From positions 3,336,001-3,400,000 of the forward strand of contig NZ_FNTF01000002.1 in the NCBI RefSeq assembly GCF_900105495.1: a DNA stretch of 64,000 nucleotides, in the 5' to 3' direction. Numbering within the stretch: position 1 is the stretch's first letter; the number at the start of each line of letters is the position of its first letter. The DNA is from Pseudomonas frederiksbergensis (lineage in GTDB: Bacteria > Pseudomonadota > Gammaproteobacteria > Pseudomonadales > Pseudomonadaceae). The notes under the pieces were generated by a model. That model was not told the DNA's origin. It worked only from the letters and a program-made list of their open reading frames with translations, and made no database searches. The translations under genes were made by a program, and so were the position numbers. This document shows positions 16,546 to 24,695 of this stretch, piece after piece.

Positions 16546-16865
16546 CCGCCGCTGCCCGCGCGCTCTACGAGGCCGACGGCGACCCCGAGCAAATGGCGAT
16601 GTTCGGCTTCTCGCCAGAGGACTACGACGAAACCTTCGAAGTTTGGCCGGACAACTGGAAGGCCTTCCTCGTCATGGATTCGATGGGGACTCAGTGGCGA
16701 ACAGGCGCATGCGGCGCAACTGGACTCGATTACGGCGTCCTTCCGAACGTGATGAGGCTCGTCGGTGTTTCGGCGACGGATCGCCCAGGTGTGTTTCAGG
16801 ACATCCGCGTAATGGAATCGGAAGCCATCGCGGTCATGGCCCAAGCCCGCGACAACAGCCCGTGA
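16542..16865 (+). CDS. tail assembly chaperone, T-type extension (DUF1799), read by -1 frameshift
   Basis: The -1 frame after the slippery heptamer encodes LTAAARALYEADGDPEQMAM and then FGFSPEDYDETFEVWPDNW, the DUF1799 pattern found in the second reading frame of tail chaperone pairs. An ATG at 16593 could be an internal start, but it has no good ribosome site and cuts off the conserved YEADGD part. The product is therefore probably made only as a fusion with the 16162 gene. Confidence 0.8.
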   Translation: MTAAARALYEADGDPEQMAMFGFSPEDYDETFEVWPDNWKAFLVMDSMGTQWRTGACGATGLDYGVLPNVMRLVGVSATDRPGVFQDIRVMESEAIAVMAQARDNSP

Positions 16866-16892
16866 AAACGGGCACTTATTCAAGGTGAGTCG

Positions 16893-19800
16893 ATGAACAT
16901 TGCAGAACTCGGCATTAAGGTCGACTCGGCTGATGCTGCCCAGGCTGCGACCGATCTCGACAAGCTGACCAAGTCCGGTGAGCGTGCAGAGCAATCCGCC
17001 GTTGGCCTGATGAAAGAGATGGAAGCGCTGGAGAAGTCGTTGTCGAAAGGCGCGACCACTACGCAGGAACTGGCCAAGCAGCGCGAGAGTCTGGCGAAAC
17101 TCTCCAAGACCGGCGCTTATGGCGAGGCCGAATTCACCAAGATCACCGCGCAGCTCGATAAACAACAAGTGGCCCTGGCCAAGTCCACCCTGGACGAGCA
17201 GAAGGCCCTGAATAGTCTGCTCGGAGCGATCGACCCGGCACGTGCGGCCATGGGCAAGCTCGACACCCAAGTCGAGCAGCTGGGCAAGCATCTCGACGCA
17301 GGCCGGATCAGCCAGGACCAGTACAACTCGGCGCTCAGCAAGATCGACGGCAATTATGCGGCGCTGGAGAAAACCGCCACCGGTTTCGACCGGCTGAAGC
17401 TTGGCACCCGCCAGGCGCAGGAAAACGTCGTTCAGCTCGGCAACGCGTTGTCGTCCGGTGATTGGGGGAGCGGCGTGCGCGCCGTCGCTCAGCTGGGTGC
17501 AGGTGCTGGCGCTTCAGCTGCCGGCCTGCTTGCCATCCTTGCCCCGATCGCGCTGGCCACTGCCGCCGTCGGCGCTCTGGCTGTTGCCTATTACAAAGGC
17601 AGCGAGGAGCAAGACGCATACAACAAGTCGCTGGTGATGACCGGTAGTTTCGCCGGTGTCAGCGCTGGTCAACTGGGCGAAATGGCCCGGCAGGTAAGCG
17701 CTACGGTGGGTACCACTGGCCAAGCTGCTGCTGTTCTCGCGCTGCTGGCTGGCAACGGCAAGATCGCGGGCGAGAGTTTCACGGGCATCACCCAGGCCGC
17801 CGTTTCCATGCAGGAAGCGACGGGCAAGGCTGTCAGCGAAACCGTCGCCGAGTTCTCGAAGCTTGCCGACGATCCGGTGAAGGCATCTGCCGCACTGAAC
17901 GCGCAGTACCACTACCTGACTGCCTCGGTTTACTCGCAGATCGCGGCGCTGGAAGAACAGGGCGACCACGCAGGCGCTGTGAAGCTGGCGACCGAGCAAT
18001 ATGCGGACGCCATCAACGAGCGCACGCCGAGAATCCTCGAAAACCTAAGCTTCTGGGAGAAGGGTTACAACGCTGTCGCGCGTGCTGCTGACAACCTGAA
18101 AAACATCGGCCGCAGCAACATCGGCTCCGATATTGAGCAGGCTCAGCGTGATCTGGCCCGGGCAGAGTCTGGGGATGTTGGCCTGTTTCAAAACAAGCAG
18201 GAAATGATCGACCTCTACCGCAACCGGCTGAATATGCTGGAGGACCAGAAGGCCGCTGAAGCTGACATTGCCAAGTACGACGGCGAGCAGGCCAAGGCAC
18301 AGCAAAGCGCAGTCGTGGCGATGTCCAAAGTGGACGCGATCACCAAGTCTTCGCTAACCAACGAGCAGAAGCGCGCCGAGGCGATCAAGGATTACAAGAA
18401 AAGCCTTGATGATATCCGGAAGGTAGACCCGAAAGACTCTCGGCTTGATCCGGCAGCGGTCGCCAAGAACATGGCGAACCTCAATGACAAGTTCAAGGAT
18501 CCGAAAGCTGCCGCAGGCAGTGCTGACCTGACCAGCTTCAACAACGCGAAGAACGTATTGGCCGAAACCCTGGCCTACTACAAAAGCGCGGACAAGGAGC
18601 TCGAAGCATCGCAGCGGGCCGGGGTGATCTCTCAGGCCAGCTTCACCGAGCAACGTGTCAGCCTGCTGAAGCAACAGTCGGAAGAGGTAGCCCAGAGTTA
18701 CCAGTCGGAAATCTATGCGCTCGAAGCGGCCAAGGCAAAAAAGGGCACAACCGCGGCGCAGGTCATCCAGATCGATCAGAAGATCGCCGATGCCCGCAGC
18801 GCCATGGTCAAGGCGCAGCAGGATAGCGACAGCGAACTGTCGATCATCGGCACCAACGAAGAAGGTCGCCTGCGCAAGCAGACTCTGGCTGTCAGCACAT
18901 ACACCAGCGCGCTGCAGCAACAGGTCGAGACACTTCGGCAGCAGGGTATGCGCGCGGCTTCTGGTCTTGGTCAGGGTGACCGCCAACGTGCGCTGACGGA
19001 TCAGCAGAACGGTATCGATGATCGCTTCAACCAGCAGAGCCTTGAACTGGCCAACCAGTATGGTGATGGCTCGCGAGGCATGAGCCTTGACGAGTACACC
19101 CAGAAGCTGGCGGCGCTGAAAACCACCCAGCAGGATCTGCACGACACCGTGCAATCCAACTATGACGAGATGACAGCCGCCCAGGGTGACTGGAGCGCTG
19201 GCGCATCGTCGGCGTGGCAGAACTACCTGGAGTCGGCGCGGGATGTTGCCGGACAGACGAAAAGCTTGTTCAGCAACGCCTTCAGCTCGATGGAAGACGC
19301 GATCGTAAACTTCGCCATGACTGGGAAGGCGTCGTTCGGTGATTTCGCGAAGTCGATCATTGCAGACATGGCGCGCATAGCTACTCGGCAGGCCAGTTCG
19401 GCGTTGCTGGGTAGCTTGGTCGGGGCCGCCACCAGTTATTTCACTGGCAGCGGTACCGCCGCTTCGGCGGGATCTACTCAGGCAGGCTACAGCGGCGACC
19501 TATCTGGCTTCACTCCGGGCAGTATTCAGGCCGAAGGTGGCGCCTGGTCGTCCGGCGTGCAGTTGTTTGCCAACGGTGCAGCCTTCACCAATAGCGTAGT
19601 GAGCAAGCCAACAGCCTTCGGCATGGCCGGTGGCGATATCGGAATCATGGGGGAGGCGGGGGAAGAGGCGATCATGCCGCTGACCAGAACAGCAGGCGGC
19701 CAGCTTGGCGTGCGGGCTTTGGGTGGTGGCAGCAGCGGATCGACCATCAGCATCAACGCACCGGTCACCGTGGCGATTCCCGATCGCAGCTCTGAAGGGA

Positions 19801-19928
19801 TGCAGCTCGACCAACAGGCGCTTTCGCAAAACCTCCAGATGCAGATGAAGGCCGCAGCAGAGAGAGCGGTGGCCGAGTCGTGGCGTGCCGGCGGCGTAAG
19901 TTTCCGCAACGTTAACGGGAGAGCCTGA
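16893..19928 (+). CDS. tail tape measure protein (lambda gpH-like)
   Basis: A 1011-residue protein. The first 180 residues are coiled coil. A hydrophobic stretch at about 205-235 (AGASAAGLLAILAPIALATA) is typical of tape measures. The middle is again helical. The C-terminal region has GIMGEAGEEAIMPLTR, a common lambda gpH-type end. It sets tail length; from its size a tail of roughly 150 nm may be expected. Its stop overlaps the next ATG. Confidence 0.92.
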   Translation: MNIAELGIKVDSADAAQAATDLDKLTKSGERAEQSAVGLMKEMEALEKSLSKGATTTQELAKQRESLAKLSKTGAYGEAEFTKITAQLDKQQVALAKSTLDEQKALNSLLGAIDPARAAMGKLDTQVEQLGKHLDAGRISQDQYNSALSKIDGNYAALEKTATGFDRLKLGTRQAQENVVQLGNALSSGDWGSGVRAVAQLGAGAGASAAGLLAILAPIALATAAVGALAVAYYKGSEEQDAYNKSLVMTGSFAGVSAGQLGEMARQVSATVGTTGQAAAVLALLAGNGKIAGESFTGITQAAVSMQEATGKAVSETVAEFSKLADDPVKASAALNAQYHYLTASVYSQIAALEEQGDHAGAVKLATEQYADAINERTPRILENLSFWEKGYNAVARAADNLKNIGRSNIGSDIEQAQRDLARAESGDVGLFQNKQEMIDLYRNRLNMLEDQKAAEADIAKYDGEQAKAQQSAVVAMSKVDAITKSSLTNEQKRAEAIKDYKKSLDDIRKVDPKDSRLDPAAVAKNMANLNDKFKDPKAAAGSADLTSFNNAKNVLAETLAYYKSADKELEASQRAGVISQASFTEQRVSLLKQQSEEVAQSYQSEIYALEAAKAKKGTTAAQVIQIDQKIADARSAMVKAQQDSDSELSIIGTNEEGRLRKQTLAVSTYTSALQQQVETLRQQGMRAASGLGQGDRQRALTDQQNGIDDRFNQQSLELANQYGDGSRGMSLDEYTQKLAALKTTQQDLHDTVQSNYDEMTAAQGDWSAGASSAWQNYLESARDVAGQTKSLFSNAFSSMEDAIVNFAMTGKASFGDFAKSIIADMARIATRQASSALLGSLVGAATSYFTGSGTAASAGSTQAGYSGDLSGFTPGSIQAEGGAWSSGVQLFANGAAFTNSVVSKPTAFGMAGGDIGIMGEAGEEAIMPLTRTAGGQLGVRALGGGSSGSTISINAPVTVAIPDRSSEGMQLDQQALSQNLQMQMKAAAERAVAESWRAGGVSFRNVNGRA

Positions 19929-20266
19929 TGGCGATTGAGACATTCACCTGGCCAACTCAGCACGGCGACGCACCTGAAATTACCTATCGGGTGCGCACCT
20001 CGCAGTTCGGTAACGGCTACAAGCAGACGGCCGGCGATGGCCCGAACAATAAAGAGGACGCCTATCCGATTACTTACAGCGGCCCAAAAGTCAAAGTTCT
20101 GGAGATTATGGCGTTTCTCGACCGGCACGCTGGGGCAAAGGCATTCCTCTGGACCACGCCTCTAGGCCAGCTCGGCCTGTTCACCTGCAAGAATCCCGTA
20201 CCCACTCCCGTGGGTGGTGGAGTTTTCAAACTCACGGCAACTTTTGACCGTGCATTCCAACCATAA
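19928..20266 (+). CDS. minor tail protein (lambda gpM-like)
   Basis: A 112-residue protein. It begins with a beta-rich part (TFTWPTQHGDAPEITYRVRT) and has SQFGNGYKQTAGDGPNN, the typical QFGDGY...DGIN pattern of gpM. It belongs to the tail tip complex and comes between the tape measure and gpL-like genes, as in lambda. Confidence 0.85.
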   Translation: MAIETFTWPTQHGDAPEITYRVRTSQFGNGYKQTAGDGPNNKEDAYPITYSGPKVKVLEIMAFLDRHAGAKAFLWTTPLGQLGLFTCKNPVPTPVGGGVFKLTATFDRAFQP

Positions 20267-20275
20267 GGGGCAACC

Positions 20276-21025
20276 ATGCCGCTGATCAGTGATATCCAAG
20301 TCCTTGAGCCTGGCAGCGAAGTGCTGCTCTTTGAATTGGACGGTACGGACTATGGAGCGGATGTGTTGCGCTTCCACGGGCATGCGATCCCGCACTCGCC
20401 GGAGGAACTAATTGCCGTCGGCGCCGATGCGAATCAGCTGCCCGCGAAGGCGATTTGGTGGCAGGGCAACGAGTACGGCGCTTGGCCGATGCAAATCGAC
20501 GGGATCGAAGCCAACGGCGACGGCACGGCCGTACGGCCAACGCTGTCAGTCGGTAACGTGAACGGACGTATCACGGCGTTGTGCTTGGCCTTCGACGACC
20601 TGCTCGAGTTCAAGCTGACCATGCGGCACACGCTGGGCACGTACCTGGACGCGCAGAACTTCCCAGCCGGTAACCCTAGCGCTGATCCGACTCAAGAGAC
20701 GATCGAAGTCTGGTATATCGACCAGAAGACGAACGAGGACGGGGAGACGGTCAGTTGGGAGCTTGCCAGCCCGGGTGACGTGGGCGGCGAGTCAATCGGC
20801 CGTCAGGCTACAACCTTGTGCCACTGGTGCCTCACCGGCGGCTATCGCGGGCCGAACTGCGGCTACACCGGGGGATACGTCACGAAGGATGGCGTGCCAA
20901 CCGACAACCCGGAGATGGATGAATGCGACGCGACGCTGGGCCGGGGTTGTATCCCGCGCTTCGGCGAGGGTAACCCGCTGTCATTCGGTGGCTTCCCCGC
21001 TGTCTCACTCATCGCACGGAGCTGA
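20276..21025 (+). CDS. minor tail protein (lambda gpL-like), Cys-rich
   Basis: A 249-residue tail tip protein. The C-terminal domain carries Cys182, Cys185, Cys195, Cys217 and Cys225 (LCHWC...GPNCGY...MDECD...RGCIPRFG). In lambda gpL the matching cysteines hold an iron-sulphur cluster. The N-terminal domain is beta-rich, as in tail hub proteins. It is followed two bases later by the gpK-like gene. Confidence 0.88.
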   Translation: MPLISDIQVLEPGSEVLLFELDGTDYGADVLRFHGHAIPHSPEELIAVGADANQLPAKAIWWQGNEYGAWPMQIDGIEANGDGTAVRPTLSVGNVNGRITALCLAFDDLLEFKLTMRHTLGTYLDAQNFPAGNPSADPTQETIEVWYIDQKTNEDGETVSWELASPGDVGGESIGRQATTLCHWCLTGGYRGPNCGYTGGYVTKDGVPTDNPEMDECDATLGRGCIPRFGEGNPLSFGGFPAVSLIARS

Positions 21026-21027
21026 CA

Positions 21028-21792
21028 ATGCGCAAGCAAATCTTGAGCGCAATCCAGGCTCACGCGGCTGCCGAGTACCCGAAAGAGTGCTGCGGCCTGC
21101 TGCTGAGCATTGGGCGCAAACAGCAGTATTACCCGTGCCGAAACATCGCATCTGAACCCAGCGAGGAATTCCGGATTGATCCGGAGGACTACGCCGCGGC
21201 CGAAGACATAGGTGAAGTGATCGGCATCGTCCATTCGCACCCGGATGCCACCAGCAGGCCGTCTCCCCGCGACCTGGCCATGTGCGAAGCGACCGCGATG
21301 CCGTGGCACATCCTCAGTTGGCCGGAGGGTGACTTGCGCACGGTGATGCCAGCCGGCGCCGTTCCGCTGCTGAAGCGTCCGTTCGTGCATGGCGCTTGGG
21401 ATTGCTGGCAGGTCTGCGCGGATTGGTATCAGCGCGAGTGGGGACTGGAGTTTGAAGCCTTCAATCGCGCCGACGGCTGGTGGGAGAGCAAGGACAACAC
21501 CAGCCTGTACGAGGCGAATTACGAGGCCGCCGGCTTCTATAAAGTCGACCAGCCGCAGCGAGGCGACATGATCGTGATGGAAGTGGGTCGGACGGTTTAC
21601 CCAAATCACGCGGGGATATTCCTCGGCACCAACCCGGAACTTCCTAGTGAGGATGCTGCGACTTTCGGCCCAGGGCCTTTCCTGCTGCATCACCTTTACG
21701 GCAGGCCGAGTGAGATCATCGTTTTCGGTGGTCCATGGCTTGACCGGACGCGCCTGATCCTCAGGCACAAAGATGCACAACCAACCATATGA
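21028..21792 (+). CDS. tail tip protein with JAMM and NlpC/P60 domains (lambda gpK-like)
   Basis: A 254-residue two-domain enzyme. The N-terminal JAMM/MPN metalloprotease domain has Glu20 and the HSHP...S..D motif at His69, His71, Ser79 and Asp82. The C-terminal NlpC/P60 peptidase has Cys126 (DCWQVC) and His194 (NHAGIFLG). The protein is expected at the tail tip, where it may trim cell wall during DNA entry. In lambda the next gene is I; here a moron block of about 2.2 kb intervenes. Confidence 0.9.
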   Translation: MRKQILSAIQAHAAAEYPKECCGLLLSIGRKQQYYPCRNIASEPSEEFRIDPEDYAAAEDIGEVIGIVHSHPDATSRPSPRDLAMCEATAMPWHILSWPEGDLRTVMPAGAVPLLKRPFVHGAWDCWQVCADWYQREWGLEFEAFNRADGWWESKDNTSLYEANYEAAGFYKVDQPQRGDMIVMEVGRTVYPNHAGIFLGTNPELPSEDAATFGPGPFLLHHLYGRPSEIIVFGGPWLDRTRLILRHKDAQPTI

Positions 21793-21902
21793 TGCGGCAG
21801 GGCCGCAGGAGGCTTGCATGAGCAAAGACAAAGCAGAATCACATGGCACAGCGGAAGACTGCTTCCCTGGTCATCGTGACGCAGGGAAGGTTTTGGAGTG
21901 GG

Positions 21903-22148
21903 TTAGTCAGCAGATTGCGGCGACTGAACTGGGTGCAAGCCTTTTATCAAAGCTCGCAGCGCCAGCTGATGGCCCGACGATCCGTCCGCGTATTCGCGAT
22001 CAACAGGCAGCGCTTCGATAAGAGCCTGCGCGGCATCGCTGATCAACGTGCGCTTCGATACGTCTAGCGTTGCGAGCGCGGTACCTATTAGGGTGATCGC
22101 GGCGAGCGTGCCCGTCTCGAATGAACTCAGTACTTTTTTGTCACTCAT
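21903..22148 (-). CDS. hypothetical protein, 81 residues, reverse strand (moron)
   Basis: A small protein with a good ribosome site (AAGGAAAG, 6 bases before ATG) and a weakly hydrophobic segment (GTLAAITLIGTALATLDV). It opposes the late genes and opens the moron block between the gpK-like and gpI-like genes. Function unknown. A competing forward reading at 21818-22021 has no comparable support. Confidence 0.6.
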   Translation of the reverse strand: MSDKKVLSSFETGTLAAITLIGTALATLDVSKRTLISDAAQALIEALPVDREYADGSSGHQLALRALIKGLHPVQSPQSAD

Positions 22149-22188
22149 TTCACTTTCCTTGCGTTATCCGCGCCGAGATTGGCGCAAT

Positions 22189-22221
22189 CCCAGTCCTTGG
22201 GCTTGCAGGCAAAGGACTGGG
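22189..22221. repeat. 10-bp perfect inverted repeat in the moron block
   Basis: CCCAGTCCTT (22189-22198) pairs with AAGGACTGGG (22212-22221) across 13 bases. On the plus strand a T7 tract follows 11 bases later, so it may end late transcription weakly; it also lies between two reverse-strand morons. Confidence 0.5.
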
Positions 22222-22293
22222 GAATCCGTTGTTTTTTTGTGTGGGATATGAGCATCAAATACCACTCTTGATGGTATCGAGATCTCCTTGTTT

Positions 22294-23025
22294 TTACTGC
22301 TTAATTGAAGGTTCTTGTGCCGGAGTGTGGATGGCAGGAGATACCGGAATATTTGGGACCTTCTCAATCATTTGCAAAGTTTGTTTTTGTTCTTTTTCTA
22401 GTTTTGTTTTGTATGTGCTAGCGCCTACATAGATTCCGAAAGTAATAACTGAATAGAATCCTATGGTGACTGTAAGTAACGAATATTTACGAATGCGCCT
22501 GTAACCGATTTCTCCTTTCTTGACCAGGGTCCACGTACTTTTTAAGATTGGTGCGGCTTTCGATCTTATTTCATTGCAAGAGATTAAAACGCTCTCAAAA
22601 TCCCCTTTAGCTGAGAACTCCCTTGCCTTTGAGATTGCTTTCATTAGTTCGGATTCTGGCGTTGTTGCATCCTCAGAAATATGATCTGCGTTCAACCTTA
22701 ACTGAATCCTAGTGAGATTTTCGATTGCTCGTGAAAATGCATCTCGTGTTTCCTTATACCATTCAATATGAAGCGTGTTTTTTTCCTGAGGGGTATGAAA
22801 TTTCTCCGCATCGAATGTATTGGTAACACGTACAAGCTCTTGTGCAGCTGAGATGTACTCGGCTATTTCGTTTCTAAGGCCATCTATCCAAGCAAGTCTA
22901 AATTCGGATACTTTATTTTCTTTTGAGCTGACCATGTTCATGAAAGAAAAAAAGCCACTTAGAAGTGCAGCAGTAATTACGCCGAAGGCAACATAAACTG
23001 TTGCTGGGATTGAGGTTATGTCCAT
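22294..23025 (-). CDS. AT-rich membrane protein of unknown function (moron)
   Basis: A 243-residue protein, clearly lower in GC than the phage genes around it. There is one N-terminal membrane segment (about 9-30), a long helical cytosolic part (residues 35-165, including YISAAQELVRVTNTFDAEKF), and a second segment near 178-202 followed by a polar tail. The GGAAAG ribosome site supports the start. This plan is common in prophage exclusion or host-altering proteins, but no motif identifies it. Signs of recent transfer. Confidence 0.7.
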   Translation of the reverse strand: MDITSIPATVYVAFGVITAALLSGFFSFMNMVSSKENKVSEFRLAWIDGLRNEIAEYISAAQELVRVTNTFDAEKFHTPQEKNTLHIEWYKETRDAFSRAIENLTRIQLRLNADHISEDATTPESELMKAISKAREFSAKGDFESVLISCNEIRSKAAPILKSTWTLVKKGEIGYRRIRKYSLLTVTIGFYSVITFGIYVGASTYKTKLEKEQKQTLQMIEKVPNIPVSPAIHTPAQEPSIKQ

Positions 23026-23224
23026 TTAACTTTCCAATAGTTATAAGTGCTTAAAGCACAACATTTTTGATAAATTGTGATGAAGGCATTGTGCCATTTA
23101 TTCGCGATGAGCAATACTGTGGATCCATACATAGGGAGAGCCTGCATATGTGGTGCTTCCATGTGGCTCACACGTTAGTGCTACAGTTACGCCAGACCAA
23201 ATTAGGTAACGATATGAGGATTTG

Positions 23225-23475
23225 ATGGGCGCGCTTGTGTTGGCTTCTGTGCTTTTACTTGCAGGGTGTGCTGGAACAGATTTTCCTGCGATGAAGCACG
23301 AAAGGTTCAAATCGGTATGACGGAGGATCAGGTCTTCGAGATTATGGGGTCGCTATATTCCGTTGTTTCTCGAGCTGATGGTCAGATGTGGGTATGGAGT
23401 CACGCGAACGGAGTGACCGATGTTACTCGAGTCATTTTCTTCCGAAGTTCCCCAATTCCGGCTAGCTTTAAATAG
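23225..23475 (+). pseudogene. frameshifted small lipoprotein (SmpA/OmlA-like)
   Basis: The start at 23225 gives a lipoprotein signal with lipobox LAGC and stops after 31 residues at 23320. The continuation in another frame reads ARKVQIGMTEDQVFEIMGS, then VWSHANGVTDVTRVIFF, the usual body of a small SmpA/OmlA-like lipoprotein. A frameshift near 23280-23300 separates them. A sequencing error would have the same effect. Confidence 0.6.
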
Positions 23476-23562
23476 GCTGGCACCACGTTGCTGACCAGCT
23501 TCGATTATTTTGTTTTCGCCACCCAGTGATATCTTGCATCCTTTTCCACAGGAGTGACCTGC

Positions 23563-23985
23563 ATGAAATTATTCGTAGGGGCGTTGGCTGTTGTGTTGGT
23601 GGCGGGATGTGCGACATCCCCCACGCCGTCGAGCGAAGCGAAGCAGGCGCCGGCAAGCCAGTTGACTGCGTACCAGCAGAAGCCATCAGGATCGTTTGGA
23701 GTACTCCAAGTAATCCGGGACTCGGGCCATACGGGTAGCTTGTGCTCAATGGCTGTATTTATTGAAGGTAGGCAGGTTGCTCGGCTTGATGCGGGGCAAA
23801 AAGGTTCGTTCTATCTTCCACCTGGCGCTGTATCGGTGGGGGCTGCTTATACGGGATCCGGAATCTGCTCGATGGGCGCTGATCGGGTAGAGCGAGAGGC
23901 CACCGTCAAAGATGGTGCAGTGAAGAAATACAGAGTTTTCACCGGCGGTGATGGGCAGATAGACATTCTTCCCACAACGCTTTGA
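23563..23985 (+). CDS. small lipoprotein (moron)
   Basis: A 140-residue lipoprotein with signal peptide and lipobox LVAGC at residues 15-19, beginning at ATG 23563 with AGGAGTGA. A Pro/Ser/Ala linker leads to a small beta-rich domain with two Cys (SLCSMAVF and GICSMGAD) that could form a disulphide. Prophage lipoproteins placed beside tail genes sometimes block receptors against superinfection; here that is only a possibility. A terminator follows directly. Confidence 0.7.
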   Translation: MKLFVGALAVVLVAGCATSPTPSSEAKQAPASQLTAYQQKPSGSFGVLQVIRDSGHTGSLCSMAVFIEGRQVARLDAGQKGSFYLPPGAVSVGAAYTGSGICSMGADRVEREATVKDGAVKKYRVFTGGDGQIDILPTTL

Positions 23986-23990
23986 ACATG

Positions 23991-24012
23991 ACCGCCTCCG
24001 GGCGGTTTTTTT
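23991..24012 (+). terminator. intrinsic terminator after the moron block
   Basis: ACCGCC (23991-23996) pairs with GGCGGT (24001-24006) with loop TCCG, then T7. It closes the lipoprotein gene just before the gpI-like gene. Confidence 0.8.
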
Positions 24013-24029
24013 ATTGTCCGGAGAATGGC

Positions 24030-24638
24030 ATGTGCTCAGCTATCACTTACACCCCGACAACGACAGTAATGCTTTCAGGTTCGCTTGCTAAAAAGTTCTA
24101 CCGCAGCAGGCCATATCTCCTGGATGGAGGTTCTATTGGGGAGGTGTTCCGCGCGCTAAACGCAACGATCGAGGGGTTCGCCGAAGAAATAAAGCGCCTT
24201 GAGCGTCTTGGATTGAAGTTCGCGATCTTTCGCAACCGTAAGAACGTCGGTATGGATGGATTCGATCTCGGCGGTACCAGAGAAATCCGCATTGTGCCGG
24301 TGATCGGGGGTAGCAAACGCGCCGGGGGCTTACAGACGATTATTGGCACGGTAATGATTGCCGCCGCTTACGTGCTGTCGTTCACACCATTCGCAGCAGC
24401 ATCCCCTTTCTTGTATGCGGCCGGCACGGCCAGTGTTGCTGGTGGTGTGATCCAGATGCTCAGCCCCCAGCAGGGCGGCTTGTCGCAAAGCGCATCCCCT
24501 GAGAACTCGCCGTCGTATGCATTCGGCTCCGCCAAAAACACCACTGCCAGCGGCAACCCGGTACCGATCTGCATCGGCGAACGCCGGTGGGGCGGCATGA
24601 TCATTTCCGCATCGATCCTCGCCGAAGACAAAGCGTAA
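24030..24638 (+). CDS. tail assembly protein (lambda gpI-like)
   Basis: A 202-residue protein. The N-terminal part is polar. A hydrophobic stretch follows (IIGTVMIAAAYVLSFTPFAA), then the Ser/Asn-rich NSPSYAFGSAKNTTASGNPV and PICIGERRWGG, the typical C-terminus of the gpI family that helps assemble the tail tip. The start is ATG 24030 with GGAGAA; 48 bases of open frame upstream cover the terminator. A terminator also follows. Confidence 0.85.
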   Translation: MCSAITYTPTTTVMLSGSLAKKFYRSRPYLLDGGSIGEVFRALNATIEGFAEEIKRLERLGLKFAIFRNRKNVGMDGFDLGGTREIRIVPVIGGSKRAGGLQTIIGTVMIAAAYVLSFTPFAAASPFLYAAGTASVAGGVIQMLSPQQGGLSQSASPENSPSYAFGSAKNTTASGNPVPICIGERRWGGMIISASILAEDKA

Positions 24639-24657
24639 ACCGCACGCAACAAGCAGG

Positions 24658-24680
24658 CCGCCCATGAGGCGGTTTTTTTT
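24658..24680 (+). terminator. intrinsic terminator before the gpJ-like gene
   Basis: CCGCC (24658-24662) pairs with GGCGG (24668-24672) with loop CATGA, then T8. The gpJ-like ATG lies only 15 bases beyond. Confidence 0.7.
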
Positions 24681-24695
24681 CGCCTGGAGGAAAGC

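Noticed and set aside
16593..16865. Independent start of the DUF1799 protein at ATG 16593
   Set aside because: No ribosome site, and it would lose conserved residues encoded between the slippery site and this ATG; frameshifting explains the frame better.
21818..22021. Forward small frame after the gpK-like gene
   Set aside because: It overlaps the reverse gene at 21903-22148, which has the better ribosome site; only the short gpJ-like stretch is worth noting.
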